Source: an uncultured Hungatella sp. (GTDB lineage Bacteria; Bacillota; Clostridia; Lachnospirales; Lachnospiraceae). Taken from it: DNA of 64,000 bases. Position 1 is the first letter of the stretch. The number at the start of each line of letters is the position of its first letter. Both the position numbers and the translations under genes were made by a program. The stretch is from NCBI GenBank assembly GCA_910585435.1, contig CAJUEJ010000011.1, positions 52,522 through 116,521 on the forward strand, written 5' to 3'. Under the pieces are notes generated by a model that had not been told where the DNA came from, ran no database searches, and saw only the letters and a program-made list of their open reading frames with translations. Shown one piece after another: positions 48,733 through 58,147 of this stretch.

Positions 48733-51303
48733 TTAACAAGTAGCTCCTCCCACCACATCCTTCCTAAGGATCGCTTCCCTGTCAATCTTACTGTTCAAAA
48801 GCTTATCCTGCACATACTCAAATCCCAGTCTTGCAACCGTATCTGCCAGTCTCTCCCCGGTCTCGCCTTCATCCCGGAAGAACAAAAGGATCTGCTCAAC
48901 CATCTGGATCACTTCCTCCTCTGACTTAAAAATACGATCCAGCGGCTGTCCCTCGGCCACCTTCTTCCCCCAGCGGCCGCCAAGGTATACCCTGTAGCCT
49001 ACAGCCGACTCATTTACAGCCCCGAAGGGACACCTGCCGATACACCGTCCACAGTGGTTGCACGCACCGGCATCAATCCTTACCTTCCCGTCTTCCAAAG
49101 CCGCCACATGGATAGGACATGCCTTCTCCACCTGACATACCTTACATCCCCGGCATTTAGACAGATCGATCTCCGGCACCCTCTGCCCGATGATTCCCAC
49201 ATCATTCAGATTCGGCTTCACACAGTTGTTGGGGCATCCACCCACCGCGATCTTAAACTTATGAGGAAGGGAAACCCCATGGTATCCCACATAAAACAGC
49301 TTATGCAGCTTTTCTGACAGCCCAAACGTATCGATAAGCCCATACTGGCAGGTAGTCCCTTTGCAGGAAACCACCGGACGGACCTTGGATCCGGTTCCCC
49401 CTGTCTCCAGGCCTGCCTCCTCCAGAAATGCTATCAGCGCCTCTATATTGTCATAGGCCACCCCCTGAATCTCCAGGGTCAGACGGGTGGTCATAGTCAC
49501 CTCGCCGGATCCGAAGCGCTCCGCAGCCTCCGCGATCTTTTTCTGCTCCTCCGCCGTGATTTTTCCGTTTCTCGTGATTACCCGGACATTAAACACATCC
49601 TCATACCGCTTATCCTGCAGGCATCCCAGCCCTTTTACCCTCTTAATCTCATCTGCAGACAGCTTCCTTCCGTTTCTGGGCACCTTTACCTCATTAAATG
49701 TAATTCCGCCCTCCAACACACGGGTATTGGTATATCCCAGGGCTTTCAGCCTGTTTTGCAGGAAATAGCCTCTCTTTCCTTTCGCACACACCAAAAGCAG
49801 CTTTGCATCCTTTTCAAGCCCCTTCACAGGCTCTGTAACCCCAGTCAGATTCACCCACGTGGCATTGAGAATCCCGGCTGCAGGAAGCACGTCAATCACC
49901 GTATAGTCTTTTGCCTCCCCCGCCATATACTCTGCCGGAGTCATGCTCTCCAGAATGCCGTCCAGCTTATTCTCCAGAATGTAGCAGGCCGTGACAAAAG
50001 GATGGATCGCTGTGGAAAACGGCGGGGCATACGCGAAATCAAGGGTATCGAAATCCTCCAGCCTCATGCCCTGAGAAATGCCGGTAACCCCGATGTCAAT
50101 CATCTTATCCACTGCGCCTGCACCCAGCACCTGGATTCCCAAAAGCTTTCTGCTCTCTGTCTCGGCAATCATCTTCACCATAAAAGAGGAGGCGCCCGGG
50201 TAATAGTGAGCCTTGTCATCCACAACACATACAACCGTAGTCACATCGTACCCGGCTTCTTTCGCAGCCGCCTCAGTCAGGCCGGTCCTGCCTCCGTTCA
50301 GCCCAGGCAGAAGCCGTACGACTCCTGTCCCCAGACAGCCTTTGTAGGAAGCCTTGCTTCCGTTCAATCCCTTTGCAAGAACCCTGGCTGCAATGTTGGC
50401 CGTAGACCCCATAGCCGACCACTGGGGCTGCCCGGTAAGGGAATTCTTCACCATGGCGCAGTCTCCTGCCGCATACACATCTGGAATGTTGGTTCGCATT
50501 TTCTCATCTGTCAATATGGCTCCCTTAAACATCTCGATTCCGGAGCCTTCCAGAAATCCGGTAGCCGGGCGGACACCGATAGCCAGAATCACCAGATCCG
50601 CAGGAAGCACGCCCTGATCCGTCTCCACAGACTCCGCATGATCGGTTCCCCCTATCCCTTTTAAGCTGGCAGACACCAAAATCCTGATTCCGGCGGCCTT
50701 CAGCTGGCGTTTCGCATAGTCTGCCATCTCCAGATCAAATGCATTGGGCATAATCTGAGGCGCCGCATCGATAACCGTCACCTCCAGCCCCTGTGCCTTT
50801 AAGTTCTCCGCCACCTCAAGCCCGATAAAGCCGGCTCCGCATACCACCGCCTTCCTGCAGTGATGTCTCTCTATGTATTCCCTTGCACCTACGGCATCAT
50901 CCGGTGTCCGCACGCAGAAGACACCTTCCTTGTCCACCCCGTCAGCCTTGGGCACAAAAGGAACCGCGCCTGTAGCAATAATCAGCTTGTCATAAGACGC
51001 ACTCATAACCTCCCCGGACTGTCTGCGGATAGAAACCGTCTTCTTCTCACAGTCAACGCCTACAGCCTCGCTCCCGGTATAAACTTCTGCTCCTGTCAGC
51101 GCAGCGTACTTTTCCGGCGAGTTCACAATCAGTTCTTCCCGGCTTTTAATATCACCTCCGATGTAATAAGGAAGCCCGCATCCGGCATAGGAAATATCCT
51201 GCCCCTTCGTAAACACCTTCACTTCTGCCTGCCGGTCACACCGTTTCAGCTTTGCCGCTGCTTTCGTGCCTGCAGCAACCCCACCAAGAATTACATATCT
51301 CAT
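48733..51303 (-). CDS. CoA-disulfide-reductase/NADH-oxidase-like flavoprotein fused to rhodanese, sulfite-reductase-like and ferredoxin domains
   Basis: 856 residues from the ATG at 51303 (AGGAG seven bases upstream). Domains in order: FAD/NAD(P)-disulfide oxidoreductase (~1-450; VILGGVAAGTKAAAKLKR, redox Cys42 in SYAGCGLPYYIGG, NAD loop CGAGFIGLEVAENL, FAD GVYAAGDCA-type); rhodanese (~455-545, active Cys506 in LLVCAKGKRGY); a nitrite/sulfite-reductase half domain (~575-700) with cluster/siroheme cysteines 647, 652, 690 and 694 (CKGTTC, GGCPNNC); and a two-cluster ferredoxin (CRGCKVCQVEKACP, CNHCGRCIGRCPFGAV). It likely moves electrons and sulfane sulfur between a thiol persulfide and Fe-S centres in the cytosol. 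Single-gene transcript. The physiological reaction is not established. Confidence 0.88.
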   Translation of the reverse strand: MRYVILGGVAAGTKAAAKLKRCDRQAEVKVFTKGQDISYAGCGLPYYIGGDIKSREELIVNSPEKYAALTGAEVYTGSEAVGVDCEKKTVSIRRQSGEVMSASYDKLIIATGAVPFVPKADGVDKEGVFCVRTPDDAVGAREYIERHHCRKAVVCGAGFIGLEVAENLKAQGLEVTVIDAAPQIMPNAFDLEMADYAKRQLKAAGIRILVSASLKGIGGTDHAESVETDQGVLPADLVILAIGVRPATGFLEGSGIEMFKGAILTDEKMRTNIPDVYAAGDCAMVKNSLTGQPQWSAMGSTANIAARVLAKGLNGSKASYKGCLGTGVVRLLPGLNGGRTGLTEAAAKEAGYDVTTVVCVVDDKAHYYPGASSFMVKMIAETESRKLLGIQVLGAGAVDKMIDIGVTGISQGMRLEDFDTLDFAYAPPFSTAIHPFVTACYILENKLDGILESMTPAEYMAGEAKDYTVIDVLPAAGILNATWVNLTGVTEPVKGLEKDAKLLLVCAKGKRGYFLQNRLKALGYTNTRVLEGGITFNEVKVPRNGRKLSADEIKRVKGLGCLQDKRYEDVFNVRVITRNGKITAEEQKKIAEAAERFGSGEVTMTTRLTLEIQGVAYDNIEALIAFLEEAGLETGGTGSKVRPVVSCKGTTCQYGLIDTFGLSEKLHKLFYVGYHGVSLPHKFKIAVGGCPNNCVKPNLNDVGIIGQRVPEIDLSKCRGCKVCQVEKACPIHVAALEDGKVRIDAGACNHCGRCIGRCPFGAVNESAVGYRVYLGGRWGKKVAEGQPLDRIFKSEEEVIQMVEQILLFFRDEGETGERLADTVARLGFEYVQDKLLNSKIDREAILRKDVVGGATC

Positions 51304-51471
51304 ACGTATCTCCTCTCCCTTCATAATTTTATCTTGACTCCTGACAGATTAAAATAATTATAAGTCTTTCTTAAGTAGCGGTCAACCAGAATCCTGTATT
51401 TGCCCCCCTTACAAAGCCAAACTTTAAATGGGACAGCCGCAGCTATGAAGCCCAAGGCTTGAATCGTTCCA

Positions 51472-51500
51472 TTGATTTATCAGGCTTCCCATGCTATACT
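51472..51500 (+). promoter_or_regulatory. Promoter of the RsmH-like gene
   Basis: TTGATT (51472-51477), 17-bp spacer, TATACT (51495-51500) with extended TGC. It predicts a leader of ~235 bases. Confidence 0.6.
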
Positions 51501-51506
51501 GATCCA

Positions 51507-51741
51507 AACACGCAGAAGGTTTTGCTGAGGCATGACTTCGTCGGCAATGGCTGCGTACAGGCCGGCTTTTTTGTTTTGACCTGTGCAATCGGGAAAACAG
51601 GCAAGTGATTGGTACAGCCCCGCTTCTGTCACAGCGCCGGCCCTGCACAGGCAGCGGCGAATCCGTCCCTGCTTATTTAAACAAAACAGTACCTTTCTAT
51701 TGCCTGCTAAAAAGCAGGAACCACCACAGGAGGAAGCTTAC
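51507..51741 (+). promoter_or_regulatory. Long 5' leader with a terminator-like stem
   Basis: Between the predicted start and the ATG at 51742 is GTCGGC (51540 region) pairing with GCCGGC, followed directly by six T (about 51570), an attenuator-like arrangement. I do not recognise a known riboswitch class. The only other strong signal is AGGAGG before the ATG. Confidence 0.4.
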
Positions 51742-52788
51742 ATGGAATCCCAAAATGAACACAGACGCCGGGTACGCTACAGCGGCACCCATCCCAGACA
51801 TTACAGTGAAAAATACAAAGAGCTTCAGCCGGAAAAATACGGCGACACCATCGAAAAAGTTATCCGCAAAGGCAAAACCCCGGCCGGAATGCATATCTCT
51901 ATCTGCGTCCAGGAAATCCTGGACATTCTTAAGATCCAGCCCGGGCAAATAGGCCTGGATGCCACATTAGGCTACGGCGGCCACACACTGGCCATGCTCA
52001 AATGCCTGAACCTTCAGGGACATATCTACGGCCTGGATATCGACCCTGTGGAATCTGAAAAGACACGAAAACGGCTGGAAGACTTGGGATACGGCCCTGA
52101 AATCCTCACTGTAATCCACAGCAATTTTTCTCAAATCGACGCCATCTCCTCCCAGCACGGCCCTTTCCACTTTGTGCTGGCAGATTTAGGTGTATCCTCC
52201 ATGCAGATCGACAATCCGGAACGAGGCTTCTCCTACAAATTTGACGGCCCTCTGGATCTGCGTCTCAATCCTCAGCAGGGGATCACTGCTGCCAGACGGC
52301 TGGAAACCATTTCCCAGGATGAACTGGAAGGCATGCTTCTTGAGAATTCGGACGAGCCCTACGCCCGTGAGATAGCCCGGGCCATCATCAGCACACGGAA
52401 AAAAGGCTGCCCCATAGAGACCACGGCCAAGCTGCGCCAGGCCATCGAAAAAGCCCTCTCCTCTCTCCCTGCCGCCACACAAAAAGAAGCCGTGAAAAAG
52501 TCCTGTGCCAGAACCTTTCAGGCTTTAAGAATTGACATCAACCATGAATTTGAAGTGCTTTATCAATTTTTAGAGAAGCTGCCCCACACTCTGGCTCCAG
52601 GAGGACGTGTAGCCATACTGACCTTCCACTCCGGCGAAGACCGGCTGGTAAAGCAGTCTTTTAAAGAATACAAAAAAGCCGGCCTGTACGCAGCCATCGC
52701 CGACGAAGTCATCCGCCCCGGCGCCCGTGAATGCGCCCTCAACTCCCGCGCCAAATCCGCCAAGCTGCGGTGGGCTGTCCGTGGGTAG
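51742..52788 (+). CDS. RsmH/MraW-like SAM-dependent methyltransferase
   Basis: 348 residues from the ATG at 51742 (AGGAGG eight bases upstream; the open frame to 51583 contains the leader). Motifs: GLDATLGYGGHTLAMLK, GHIYGLDIDPVESEK, LADLGVSSMQIDNPERGFSY, DGPLDLRLNPQQG and GGRVAILTFHSGEDRLVKQS, matching RsmH, which N4-methylates C1402 of 16S rRNA. Canonical RsmH sits in the mraZ-ftsL division cluster, reads SFHSLEDR, and lacks the ~45-residue basic N-terminal extension seen here. This looks like a second, divergent member; its target may be different. Confidence 0.82.
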   Translation: MESQNEHRRRVRYSGTHPRHYSEKYKELQPEKYGDTIEKVIRKGKTPAGMHISICVQEILDILKIQPGQIGLDATLGYGGHTLAMLKCLNLQGHIYGLDIDPVESEKTRKRLEDLGYGPEILTVIHSNFSQIDAISSQHGPFHFVLADLGVSSMQIDNPERGFSYKFDGPLDLRLNPQQGITAARRLETISQDELEGMLLENSDEPYAREIARAIISTRKKGCPIETTAKLRQAIEKALSSLPAATQKEAVKKSCARTFQALRIDINHEFEVLYQFLEKLPHTLAPGGRVAILTFHSGEDRLVKQSFKEYKKAGLYAAIADEVIRPGARECALNSRAKSAKLRWAVRG

Positions 52789-52809
52789 TCCCCTCAGTGG
52801 ACACGCCCG

Positions 52810-53505
52810 TCACCGGCACGCATCCACAAACGCCTGGAACAGCTTCTGCTGTGCCGGTGTCCGGGCCGCCATATGCTCCGGATGCCACTGTAGCGCAAGG
52901 CAGAAGGGATAATCCTCTATCTCCAAAGCCTCTGGAAAACCGTCGGGACTATCCGCTGCAATCCAAAGCCTTTTCCCCAGATCATTCACTGCCTGATGAT
53001 GAATGCTGTTGACAGAAGCCGCGTCCGCCCCCAAAATCCCTGCCAACAGGCTGTCCGTATCCAATTCCACCGAATGGGTGGCTGACCCTCTGTTCTGGAA
53101 ATCCCAGTGCTTACACTTCTGTTGCAGCTTAATATCCTGGTACAAAGTCCCTCCCAGCACCACATTCAGCAGCTGCATCCCCCTGCAGACACAAAACAAA
53201 GGCTTCCCCACCTCCAAGGCCGCCTCCAGAAGGGAGAACTCAAATGCATCCCGCATCAAATCCGGTTTCCCGCACCCAGGCTCCCTGTCCTTCCCGTACA
53301 GCTTCGGCTGAATATCCGGTCCCCCCGGAAAAACCAGCCCGTCACAGCGCTCTATCACATCCGCCATATATTCTGCCGAAACACTGGGCTTTAGAATCTC
53401 CACCACGGCTCCTGCCTTTTTAAGACATTTTACATACTTGTACTGCATATACAGACAATACAGATCATTCCCTAACTTAGGAATCCCTATCCTGGGATAA
53501 ATCAT
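52810..53505 (-). CDS. Class I glutamine-amidotransferase-like hydrolase (PuuD type)
   Basis: 231 residues from the ATG at 53505. It has DGLVFPGGPDIQPKLYG, nucleophile Cys in PLFCVCRGMQLLNVVLGG and the catalytic His/Glu motif LALQWHPEHM, as in gamma-glutamyl-gamma-aminobutyrate hydrolases (PuuD). It hydrolyses a gamma-glutamyl amide. Its stop lies 21 bases from the stop of the converging methyltransferase gene. No polyamine genes are near, so the substrate is open. Confidence 0.88.
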   Translation of the reverse strand: MIYPRIGIPKLGNDLYCLYMQYKYVKCLKKAGAVVEILKPSVSAEYMADVIERCDGLVFPGGPDIQPKLYGKDREPGCGKPDLMRDAFEFSLLEAALEVGKPLFCVCRGMQLLNVVLGGTLYQDIKLQQKCKHWDFQNRGSATHSVELDTDSLLAGILGADAASVNSIHHQAVNDLGKRLWIAADSPDGFPEALEIEDYPFCLALQWHPEHMAARTPAQQKLFQAFVDACR

Positions 53506-53634
53506 TTTCCTCACCCCTTCAAACCAGCCGTCCTTCCTGCCCACAGCCTGTTCCCCATCCCCGGCACAGGGCAATCAGCGGCAGCTCCGGCCCCGGCCCC
53601 CTTAGGGGAGCCGGTTTCGGATCATACCTTCTCG

Positions 53635-56600
53635 TCACCTTTTCACCTTAATCGTCTTAATCTCATAAGGCCGCATCATAAATTCCATCTCTCCCTGGCA
53701 TTCTGTCATAGGATTCTCCTGCTCCTCCATACAGTTACAGTCCCAAATCGCTCTTCCCTCTGCCCAGTCCGCCTTCAGATGAACCTTTGTCCGTCTCCCG
53801 TAAGCCTCATAAAGCCGCAGAACCACGCCGTCCTGATCCTCTGCCTGCTTCACCGTATCCAGAAGCACATTCTCTTCCCGGACCTGCACAAAGGAATACG
53901 TCTCTTTCTTCCCCTCTCCTGTCCAGTCTCCTTCCAGCGGGCAGTTAAGGCTGTATGCCTCCCGGATCACCTGTCCCCTGCGGAAATCTCCCTGATGGGG
54001 GAACAGACCGTAGGTAAACGTGTGTCTGCCCTGATCCGCATCCTCGTTGGGGAAGATTCCGGAAGTAAGCAGTGTCAGCCGCATCACGGAATCATGTATA
54101 TCATACCCGTACTTACAGTCATTCAGCAGTGCCACGCCGTATCCATCCTCAGATATATCCGCCCATTTGTGGCCGCAGGTCTCAAACCTTGCCTGATCCC
54201 AGGAGGTATTCTCATGGGTCGGCCTTTTCACATTCCCGAACTGGATCTCATAGTCTGCGCTGTCGCACAGGATATCCAGAGGAAAGGCCGCCTTTATAAG
54301 CATCTGATGCTCATGCCAGTCAATATCTGTCTTAAAATCAATCCTTGCCGTATGGTTATAAAAGAAGATGCGCTGTTCCACCACAGAATTAAGATACGGC
54401 CTCTTTATATAAATACAGCCCCGCACCGGCCCGTTCTCCAAAACCCTAAACTCCACAGGGGCATCTGGCTGCCAGCTGCACTCCTTATAGGTGGCATCGA
54501 TATTCCAGCAATCGTACTCCAGAGGACGGTCCTCATATACAGTCAGCAGATTTCCCACTGCTCCCGGCTTTAACAGCTCCCGTTCCTCCCGTTTATCATA
54601 AATCCTTGTCATCTCCCCGTTTGTGTTAAACTCTATCTGATAAAACGGAGTCTCAACCCTGGAAGGAATCCCCTGCCCGTCCAGACAAATCTGCTGGAAA
54701 ACATCAGAAGCCTTAAATGTCCCGGCCGGCTCCCTGCCGCTCAGTGTCTCCTCTCCAAAGACCCGGTACCCCTTGGCCGGCACAGCCTCTGCCAGATACA
54801 GCCAGGAACCGTCCGCCCCTTTCTGCGCAGGCACTTCCTTAAGCGCTGCCTCCCGGTCCGTCTCAAGAATATCTGTCCTGGAAAAGCTTAGGCTGTTCCA
54901 GACCATCAGCCTGTCTCCCTCACTCTCAAACCCGAAAGCCTTTTTCAGCTGATCCTTTGCAGCTCTCACCAGCTCCCGTCCGGAGGCCATAAGCGTCTCA
55001 TACTGGACGGCAGAATCCTCATATACCTCCTTAATAGAAGAACCGGGAAGAATATCATGAAACTGATTCAGCAAAAGAATCTTCCAGTTGTCGTCCAGCT
55101 CCTTTTTCGGATAGGCAAACCCGTCTGCCAGCTCCATGGCCATAACCGAATACAATTCCCCGTCACCACATAAAAACTCACTTTTCCGGTTATACCACTT
55201 ATTCTTTGCCATGGAAGTATAGGTGCCCCGGTGGAATTCCAGGTAAAGCTCCCCGCTCCAGGAAGGAAGCCTTTTTCTGTCCATCCGTTCCTCAAGCAGG
55301 TGGAAGAATTCCTTTACAAATGTCTGTCTGGTCCTGGGGCATCTGGCTACCCCAAATTCCATGCGCCGGCTTTCCTCCAGCATCTCCTCTGTGGGGCCGC
55401 CGCCTCCGTCTCCGTGGCCGAAGCATGTCAGCACATCCTGGCTTACATCCTTATTCTGGTATCGCTGCCATGTTCCCATCACCTGGCTTACATTCTGCCG
55501 CCCGTTGTAGGTGGTATTAAAGGACGGATCCTTGCCGTCCGGGTTCTTATCATAATCCTTTGTGGTAATCAGATAAGACAGAACCTCGCTTCCGTCAATC
55601 CCTCTCCACATAAACGTATCGTACGGAAATTTGTTATACTCATTCCAGCTGATTTTTGTAGTCATAAAATAGGAAATGCCTGATTTCTTTAAAATCTGAG
55701 GCATGGCCGCGCTGTACCCAAACACGTCCGGAAGCCACAGCACCTCATTGGGCGATGCTCCCAGCTCCTTCTCAAAAAACCGGCGTCCGTAGAGGATCTG
55801 GCGGACAAGAGACTCTCCGGAAGACAGATTGCAGTCCGGCTCTACCCAGGCAGCTCCCTCCGCCTCCCAGCGCCCTTCCTTCATCTTCTCTTTAATCCGC
55901 TCAAACAGCCTGGGAGCCTCCTCTTTTACAAACTCATACAGCTGAGGCTGGCTGGACATAAAACGGTACTCCGGATATCTGTCCATCAGGTTCAGAACCG
56001 TATTAAAGCTTCTCACCGCCTTCTGCCTGGTCTGTTTTAAGGGCCACTTCCACGCCACATCTATATGGGTATGTCCGATGCTGTGTACCACAACGGGACA
56101 TTCCTTCCTGGTCTTGTAATACTGTTCCTGTATAAATGCTTCCGCCTCTTCTACAGATTTATAAAAGGCCTCCGTTCCAGGGTATCTGAAGTCTATCATC
56201 CCCACACAGGCATTCAGTATTTTCCAGGCCTGGATCCGTTCCAGATCCTCTTCCAAAAGCAGATCCCCTGCCTCAAAGGGAACCTTTAAATCATAGTAAA
56301 GCCTGGTCACAGCTTCCTCATAGAAAGCCGTGTCAAGATGGAAGAAATTGGTCCTGGCCCTGTTGTTTGAGTAGGCATAGAAAGCCAGGGAATGCTCCTT
56401 TTGCGGGTCATCCAGAATCAGCTCCTGATGGTTCATGTCCATGGTCCCCTTAAAATTCCCGTCCACATACACCATGATCTGAGGATTATCTGTGTTCCAC
56501 AGATCCGTATCCCCTGTGTTTAAGATCACCCTCCGTTCCCTGTCCCTTCCTTCCCGGGCCGGATCTACCTGTGCCAGGAACCAATAATGGCGATCCCTTC

Positions 56601-56787
56601 CTCCCCATGTCTCATCCCTGCCATAGGGCCTTACATCCATAGACGCAAAAGCTTCCATGGAAATCTGCTCATGGAAATCATAGGTTCCGTCACAGACTCT
56701 CACGCCCTCCACCGGCATCCGTTGAGAATACCGGAGCCTTCCCAGGGTATCCACCGCCATCTTAATTCTGTTTCTGATGGGATCCAT
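53635..56787 (-). CDS. Alpha-mannosidase, glycoside hydrolase family 38
   Basis: 1050 residues from the ATG at 56787 (AAGGAGG eight bases upstream). The GH38 catalytic domain has the zinc-binding HSIGHTHIDVAWKWP (His239, His241, Asp243) and the nucleophile Asp354 in LWLPDVFGYSAAMPQIL; a central helical domain (WNEYNKFPYDTFMWRG, ECFGHGDGGGGPTEEML-like FGHGDGGGGPTEEM) and C-terminal beta domains follow. It removes mannose from alpha-mannosides by retaining hydrolysis; no signal peptide, so it is cytosolic and may act on imported oligosaccharides. The gene is monocistronic and divergent from the transaminase gene. Confidence 0.93.
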   Translation of the reverse strand: MDPIRNRIKMAVDTLGRLRYSQRMPVEGVRVCDGTYDFHEQISMEAFASMDVRPYGRDETWGGRDRHYWFLAQVDPAREGRDRERRVILNTGDTDLWNTDNPQIMVYVDGNFKGTMDMNHQELILDDPQKEHSLAFYAYSNNRARTNFFHLDTAFYEEAVTRLYYDLKVPFEAGDLLLEEDLERIQAWKILNACVGMIDFRYPGTEAFYKSVEEAEAFIQEQYYKTRKECPVVVHSIGHTHIDVAWKWPLKQTRQKAVRSFNTVLNLMDRYPEYRFMSSQPQLYEFVKEEAPRLFERIKEKMKEGRWEAEGAAWVEPDCNLSSGESLVRQILYGRRFFEKELGASPNEVLWLPDVFGYSAAMPQILKKSGISYFMTTKISWNEYNKFPYDTFMWRGIDGSEVLSYLITTKDYDKNPDGKDPSFNTTYNGRQNVSQVMGTWQRYQNKDVSQDVLTCFGHGDGGGGPTEEMLEESRRMEFGVARCPRTRQTFVKEFFHLLEERMDRKRLPSWSGELYLEFHRGTYTSMAKNKWYNRKSEFLCGDGELYSVMAMELADGFAYPKKELDDNWKILLLNQFHDILPGSSIKEVYEDSAVQYETLMASGRELVRAAKDQLKKAFGFESEGDRLMVWNSLSFSRTDILETDREAALKEVPAQKGADGSWLYLAEAVPAKGYRVFGEETLSGREPAGTFKASDVFQQICLDGQGIPSRVETPFYQIEFNTNGEMTRIYDKREERELLKPGAVGNLLTVYEDRPLEYDCWNIDATYKECSWQPDAPVEFRVLENGPVRGCIYIKRPYLNSVVEQRIFFYNHTARIDFKTDIDWHEHQMLIKAAFPLDILCDSADYEIQFGNVKRPTHENTSWDQARFETCGHKWADISEDGYGVALLNDCKYGYDIHDSVMRLTLLTSGIFPNEDADQGRHTFTYGLFPHQGDFRRGQVIREAYSLNCPLEGDWTGEGKKETYSFVQVREENVLLDTVKQAEDQDGVVLRLYEAYGRRTKVHLKADWAEGRAIWDCNCMEEQENPMTECQGEMEFMMRPYEIKTIKVKR

Positions 56788-56970
56788 CTTCTTGTCCTCC
56801 TTGCATAAAATAGTTTCCATAAACCGGCAACCTCCATAGATTGTACCATACCTGTTTTCTGTTCTCAACCGCATTATCACTTAAATTTCTTCTTTTCTTT
56901 TGTAAAATAAAACTGGACAAATCCGCCGTATCGTACTATTTTTATAGTAGGTGCAGCTTGTACACAAAGG

Positions 56971-56989
56971 GTATCATATGCTGTGATAC
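56971..56989. repeat. Inverted repeat in the promoter region of the transaminase gene
   Basis: GTATCA (56971-56976) and TGATAC (56984-56989), 7-base spacer, just before the ribosome-binding site at ~57000; possible operator. The intergenic region 56788-57010 otherwise shows only a weak TATAGT -10-like box. Confidence 0.4.
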
Positions 56990-57010
56990 ATGCACAGAAT
57001 GGAGGAAATG

Positions 57011-57874
57011 ATGAAAGAACTTGCATATTATGACGGACACATGGGAACACCGGATGAGGTGATGATTCCCTTCAATGACAGAGTCCATTTTTTCGGAGAC
57101 GGCGTATATGAGGCCACCCTGGGAGGAAATCATAAAATTTTTCTCCTTGAGGACCATCTGGACCGTTTTTACGGCAGTGCAAAGGCCCTGGATATTAAGA
57201 TACCCATGGAGAAGCCAGCGCTTGGGAAGCTTTTGACAGAGCTTCTTCAAAAGGTAGAGGGAAGGATCCACTTTCTCTACTGGCAGGTCACCAGAGGGGT
57301 TCCTGCCATAAGAAACCATACGTATGATGAGGATCTGACGGGAAAACTGTGGGTCTCCATCCGCCCCTTTGCCATGCAGGATCCGGAAAAGGAGATCTCG
57401 GTGATCACCAAAGAGGACACTCGTTTCTACCACTGCAATATCAAAACCCTGAATCTTCTCCCCTCTGTCATGGCTTCTCAGGATGCCAAGCGGGCCGGTG
57501 TGGGAGAGACTGTTTTTCACCGGGGAGAGACAGTAACCGAGTGCTCCCACAGCAATGTATCCATATTGAAGGACGGTGTGTTTATCTCCCATCCCAACGA
57601 CAATCTGATTCTCAGAGGCATTGCCAAGACTCACATGATTGCCGCCTGCTATCGGCTTGGCATCCAGGTCATCGAGCGGCCCTTTACACTGGCGGAGCTG
57701 ATGGATGCCGACGAGATCCTTATCACCTCGTCCACCAATTTTTACCGCTACGTAACCAGCGTAGACGGCATCGCTGCCGGCGGAAAGGATCCGGAGGCCA
57801 GAAGGCTTTTACAGAAGGCAGTGATCGATGAATTTTTAGAGTATACGGGAATGGAGCGCCTGACGGCTGACTAA
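57011..57874 (+). CDS. dat: Class IV aminotransferase (D-amino-acid transaminase type)
   Basis: 287 residues from the ATG at 57011 (GGAGG six bases upstream). The class IV fold is shown by MIPFNDRVHFFGDGVYEATL, the Schiff-base Lys in FYHCNIKTLNLLPSVMAS, TVTECSHSNVSILKDGVFI and ILRGIAKTHMI, and EILITSSTNFYRYVTSVDG. D-alanine transaminase makes D-alanine and D-glutamate precursors for the cell wall from 2-oxo acids. A branched-chain or aminodeoxychorismate role is less likely because of the motif set. It has its own transcript ending at the hairpin 57904-57935. Confidence 0.85.
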   Translation: MKELAYYDGHMGTPDEVMIPFNDRVHFFGDGVYEATLGGNHKIFLLEDHLDRFYGSAKALDIKIPMEKPALGKLLTELLQKVEGRIHFLYWQVTRGVPAIRNHTYDEDLTGKLWVSIRPFAMQDPEKEISVITKEDTRFYHCNIKTLNLLPSVMASQDAKRAGVGETVFHRGETVTECSHSNVSILKDGVFISHPNDNLILRGIAKTHMIAACYRLGIQVIERPFTLAELMDADEILITSSTNFYRYVTSVDGIAAGGKDPEARRLLQKAVIDEFLEYTGMERLTAD

Positions 57875-57903
57875 ACTTGCATCTCTTGCAGGACACAACC
57901 AGA

Positions 57904-57935
57904 GAGGGAGAATCATACTTTTTTTATTCTCCCTC
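57904..57935. terminator. Terminator between the transaminase gene and tRNA-Asn
   Basis: Arms GAGGGAGAAT (57904-57913) and ATTCTCCCTC (57926-57935) around a T-rich loop. Confidence 0.6.
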
Positions 57936-57963
57936 TTGACAATCTGAAAAACACTAGTATAAT
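57936..57963 (+). promoter_or_regulatory. Promoter of tRNA-Asn
   Basis: TTGACA (57936-57941), 16-bp spacer, TATAAT (57958-57963), ending 16 bases before the tRNA. Confidence 0.8.
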
Positions 57964-57979
57964 ATAAAAATGTAAGTAT

Positions 57980-58052
57980 TCCTCGATAGCTCAGTCGGTA
58001 GAGCACGCGGCTGTTAACCGCGCTGTCGTAGGTTCGAGTCCTACTCGGGGAG
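57980..58052 (+). tRNA. tRNA-Asn (anticodon GTT)
   Basis: 73 bases without encoded CCA. Acceptor arms TCCTCGA and TCGGGGA pair, the D-arm has AGCTCAGTCGGTAGAGC, the anticodon loop is CTGTTAA (GTT), and the T-arm contains GGTTCGAGTCC. Discriminator base G. Confidence 0.95.
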
Positions 58053-58057
58053 GTAAA
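57997..58057 (+). repeat. Left 61-bp direct repeat (tRNA 3' part), attL-like
   Basis: Identical to 59451-59511. It covers the tRNA from the D-loop to just after its 3' end. Confidence 0.85.
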
Positions 58058-58066
58058 TAGTGTAAT

Positions 58067-58100
58067 AAAAACCTGTAGACAAGGCTGTTTACAGGTTTTT
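58067..58100 (+). terminator. Terminator after tRNA-Asn
   Basis: Arms AAAAACCTGTA (58067-58077) and TACAGGTTTTT (58090-58100), 11 bp perfect, T-run in the descending arm. Confidence 0.85.
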
Positions 58101-58147
58101 GTGTATTTTATCTTTCATCGAAATATAGACTTTTAAAGGAGTAAATA

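Noticed and set aside
49756..50664. 302-codon plus-strand open frame
   Set aside because: It lies opposite the CoA-disulfide-reductase fusion, whose motifs are unambiguous; a shadow frame.
53779..54573. 264-codon plus-strand open frame
   Set aside because: Antisense to the GH38 alpha-mannosidase; composition and lack of ribosome-binding site mark it as a shadow.
56942..57634. 230-codon minus-strand open frame
   Set aside because: Opposite the class IV aminotransferase gene, which has all family motifs; no independent support.
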